Positions 13,467 to 14,843 of a DNA stretch of 14,843 bases are shown here, in pieces. A program made the position numbers and the translations under genes. Each line of letters begins with the position of its first letter. The stretch's first letter is position 1. The notes beneath the pieces are model-generated. The model saw only the letters and a program-made list of their open reading frames with translations. It did not search any database and had not been told where the DNA came from. This DNA comes from an uncultured Lachnospiraceae bacterium (GTDB lineage Bacteria; Bacillota; Clostridia; Lachnospirales; Lachnospiraceae): positions 1-14,843 of the forward strand of contig CAJTRK010000052.1 in assembly GCA_910578475.1 (NCBI GenBank), read 5' to 3'.

Positions 13467-14771
13467 GTGAAACGTAAGGAATTATGTTATCTTTTAATCT
13501 GTGTCATGTTATGCCAGCCGCTTCAGGCTTCTGCGACGGAATTGCAGGAGGCGGTTCCTGTGACAGCGGAAGCGCAGGAAGAAAATCTGGAAATGGATGC
13601 GGAAGAATCAGGAACAGATTTGAACGAGGCGGATGAAGATGCGGGAGAATCGGAAACGGTGAAGTCTGTTCTCGGAGAAATGACGGCGGGCGTTGATTTG
13701 CTCGGAACGGGCATTGATATGGCCGATGCCAGCGGATTTGGGCATACGGAGTCAAAAGGCGCGGAAAACGCCGGCGTGATGAATGGTATGGAACAGGCGG
13801 GCGGCAGTCAGGATGAGACCGGGACAAGCATTCGGGATGCGCTCGGAGACCCGATAGGCGTCGCGGCCGTTACGGAATCCAGAAGCACGCGGGAAGAGTA
13901 TGCGCAGGCATATGAAGATGCCAGGAATGCGAACTGGGGCTATACCAATCTGGGCATTGCCAATGTTGACAATAATCTGAATGTCAGAGCGATTCCCGGT
14001 GAGGATGGCAAGCTGGTAGGGAAACTGCCGAAAGATGCTGCCTGTGAAGTCATTGATTCCGACGGCACATGGGCGCATATCAAATCCGGTAAAGTGGAAG
14101 GATATGTCAGCTGTGAATTTCTTATAACGGGTGTGCAGGCCAAACACAGGGCGGAAGAACTTGTGACAACGATTGCGACGGTAACGACGGATTCTTTGAA
14201 GGTGCGCGCTGAGGCAAATACGGATTCGGAAGTGATTACGATGGTTCCGAATGGGGAACAGCTGGAAGTGGCGGCGTCGGAAGGCGACTGGATAAGAGTT
14301 TATCTGGATGATGAAGAAGTTTTCGTATCCGCGGACTATGTACAGGTGGATGCGCGGTTGAATACAGCGATTACAATGACGGAACTTTTATACGGGCAGG
14401 GCGTATCCGATGTCAGAGTGGATTTGTGCCAGTATGCCAAAGAGTTTCTCGGAAATCCTTATGTGTGGGGCGGAACCAGCCTGACAAAGGGAGCCGACTG
14501 TTCCGGTTTTGTATTGAGCATTTATAAGAAGTACGGCGTCAGCCTGCCGCATTCTTCCAGAGCGCAGGCAAACTGCGGAACGAAGATTACGCTTGCGGAA
14601 GCGCAGCCGGGCGACCTGATTTTTTACGGAAAAGGACAGACTATCAACCATGTGGCGATTTATATCGGCGGCGGGCAGGTCATTCATGCCAGCAGCCCCA
14701 AAACAGGCATTCGTATTTCCAATGCCACATACAGAACGCCGCTCAAGGTGGTAAGAATCCTGCAGGTGTAG
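13467..14771 (+). CDS. Secreted SH3b-SH3b-NlpC/P60 peptidoglycan hydrolase
   Basis: Expected to cleave peptide stems of peptidoglycan (gamma-D-Glu-diamino-acid endopeptidase type) outside the membrane. The 434-residue precursor has a signal peptide (MKRK, then a hydrophobic core, cleavage probably after ASA at 23), an acidic low-complexity linker (24-150), two bacterial SH3 domains (about 160-228 with LNVRAIPG, and about 238-297 with LKVRAEAN) that should bind cell wall, and a C-terminal NlpC/P60 domain (about 315-434). Catalytic residues are Cys345 in DCSGFV, His395 in NHVAIY and His407 in VIHASS. GTG 13467 gives the cleanest signal peptide, with GAGG 9 nt upstream; GTG 13452 would add five residues. 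Regulation by a WalR-like factor is suggested by the box in its leader. Confidence 0.93.
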   Translation: MKRKELCYLLICVMLCQPLQASATELQEAVPVTAEAQEENLEMDAEESGTDLNEADEDAGESETVKSVLGEMTAGVDLLGTGIDMADASGFGHTESKGAENAGVMNGMEQAGGSQDETGTSIRDALGDPIGVAAVTESRSTREEYAQAYEDARNANWGYTNLGIANVDNNLNVRAIPGEDGKLVGKLPKDAACEVIDSDGTWAHIKSGKVEGYVSCEFLITGVQAKHRAEELVTTIATVTTDSLKVRAEANTDSEVITMVPNGEQLEVAASEGDWIRVYLDDEEVFVSADYVQVDARLNTAITMTELLYGQGVSDVRVDLCQYAKEFLGNPYVWGGTSLTKGADCSGFVLSIYKKYGVSLPHSSRAQANCGTKITLAEAQPGDLIFYGKGQTINHVAIYIGGGQVIHASSPKTGIRISNATYRTPLKVVRILQV

Positions 14772-14801
14772 AAATTCGATGAGAAAGCTTTCGGGAATTT
14801 C
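14771..14801 (+). repeat. Weak inverted repeat after the NlpC/P60 gene
   Basis: GAAATTC (14771-14777) and GAATTTC (14795-14801) are perfectly complementary around a 17-nt loop that itself contains the self-complementary GAAAGCTTTC. No T-run follows, so I do not call it a terminator. The remaining bases to the window end show no gene. Confidence 0.35.
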
Positions 14802-14843
14802 AGGAAAAATCAGGGGAAAATCTTTCTTTTTATCTCTTGTCAA

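Noticed and set aside
1..14843. Search for mobile elements, CRISPR-like repeats, phage or defence genes
   Set aside because: I saw no transposase or integrase motif, no spaced direct-repeat array and no terminal inverted repeats. The gene content is conserved core genome apart from the kinase and the hydrolase.

Overview
The window is a piece of chromosome from a low-to-mid GC Gram-positive anaerobe of the class Clostridia, most likely a Lachnospiraceae-type organism. This rests on the gene order rimP-nusA-rnpM(ylxR)-ylxQ-infB-rbfA-nrnA-truB-ribF, on AGGAGG-type ribosome binding sites throughout, on Firmicutes-style promoters (TTGACA/TTGCAT with TATAAT-like -10 boxes), on tRNA genes without an encoded CCA, and on the style of the hybrid histidine kinase and of the SH3-NlpC/P60 protein. 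All convincing genes are on the + strand. I see no mobile element, CRISPR array, phage gene or toxin/defence cassette.

Layout. (1) 1-2416: a promoter and leader with a perfect 11-bp dyad and a run of nine G, then an orphan soluble hybrid histidine kinase (PAS, divergent PAS-like, HisKA, HATPase, receiver). (2) 2460-2789: two separately promoted tRNA genes, tRNA-Glu(CTC) and tRNA-Ala(CGC). (3) 2821-11549: the translation/transcription operon, driven by an extended -10 promoter. Its leader carries a terminator-like hairpin, a plausible attenuation site for NusA autoregulation. The genes are packed with gaps of 36 nt or less or small overlaps. They cover 30S maturation (RimP, RbfA), transcription elongation/termination (NusA), RNase P modulation (RnpM), an L7Ae-fold RNA-binding protein (YlxQ), initiation (IF2), nano-RNA/pAp turnover (NrnA), tRNA pseudouridylation (TruB) and FMN/FAD synthesis (RibF). 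(4) 11553-13303: a Na/Pi-cotransporter-like protein with a PhoU-like tail, with its own promoter and a strong intrinsic terminator. (5) 13359-14771: a secreted SH3-SH3-NlpC/P60 cell-wall hydrolase behind a near-perfect promoter, with an exact match to the WalR (YycF) box in its leader.

Most of the window is ordinary, conserved core genome. The points that deserve a second look are regulatory or concern protein tails: the rimP leader hairpin, the WalR-type box and its position between two candidate promoters, the palindrome over the -10 box of the transporter promoter, the G9 tract and dyad upstream of the kinase, two unrelated hexapeptide (18-bp) arrays in the IF2 linker, and a Tyr/Glu/Asp-rich tail on NusA. 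I found no convincing wholly new system.
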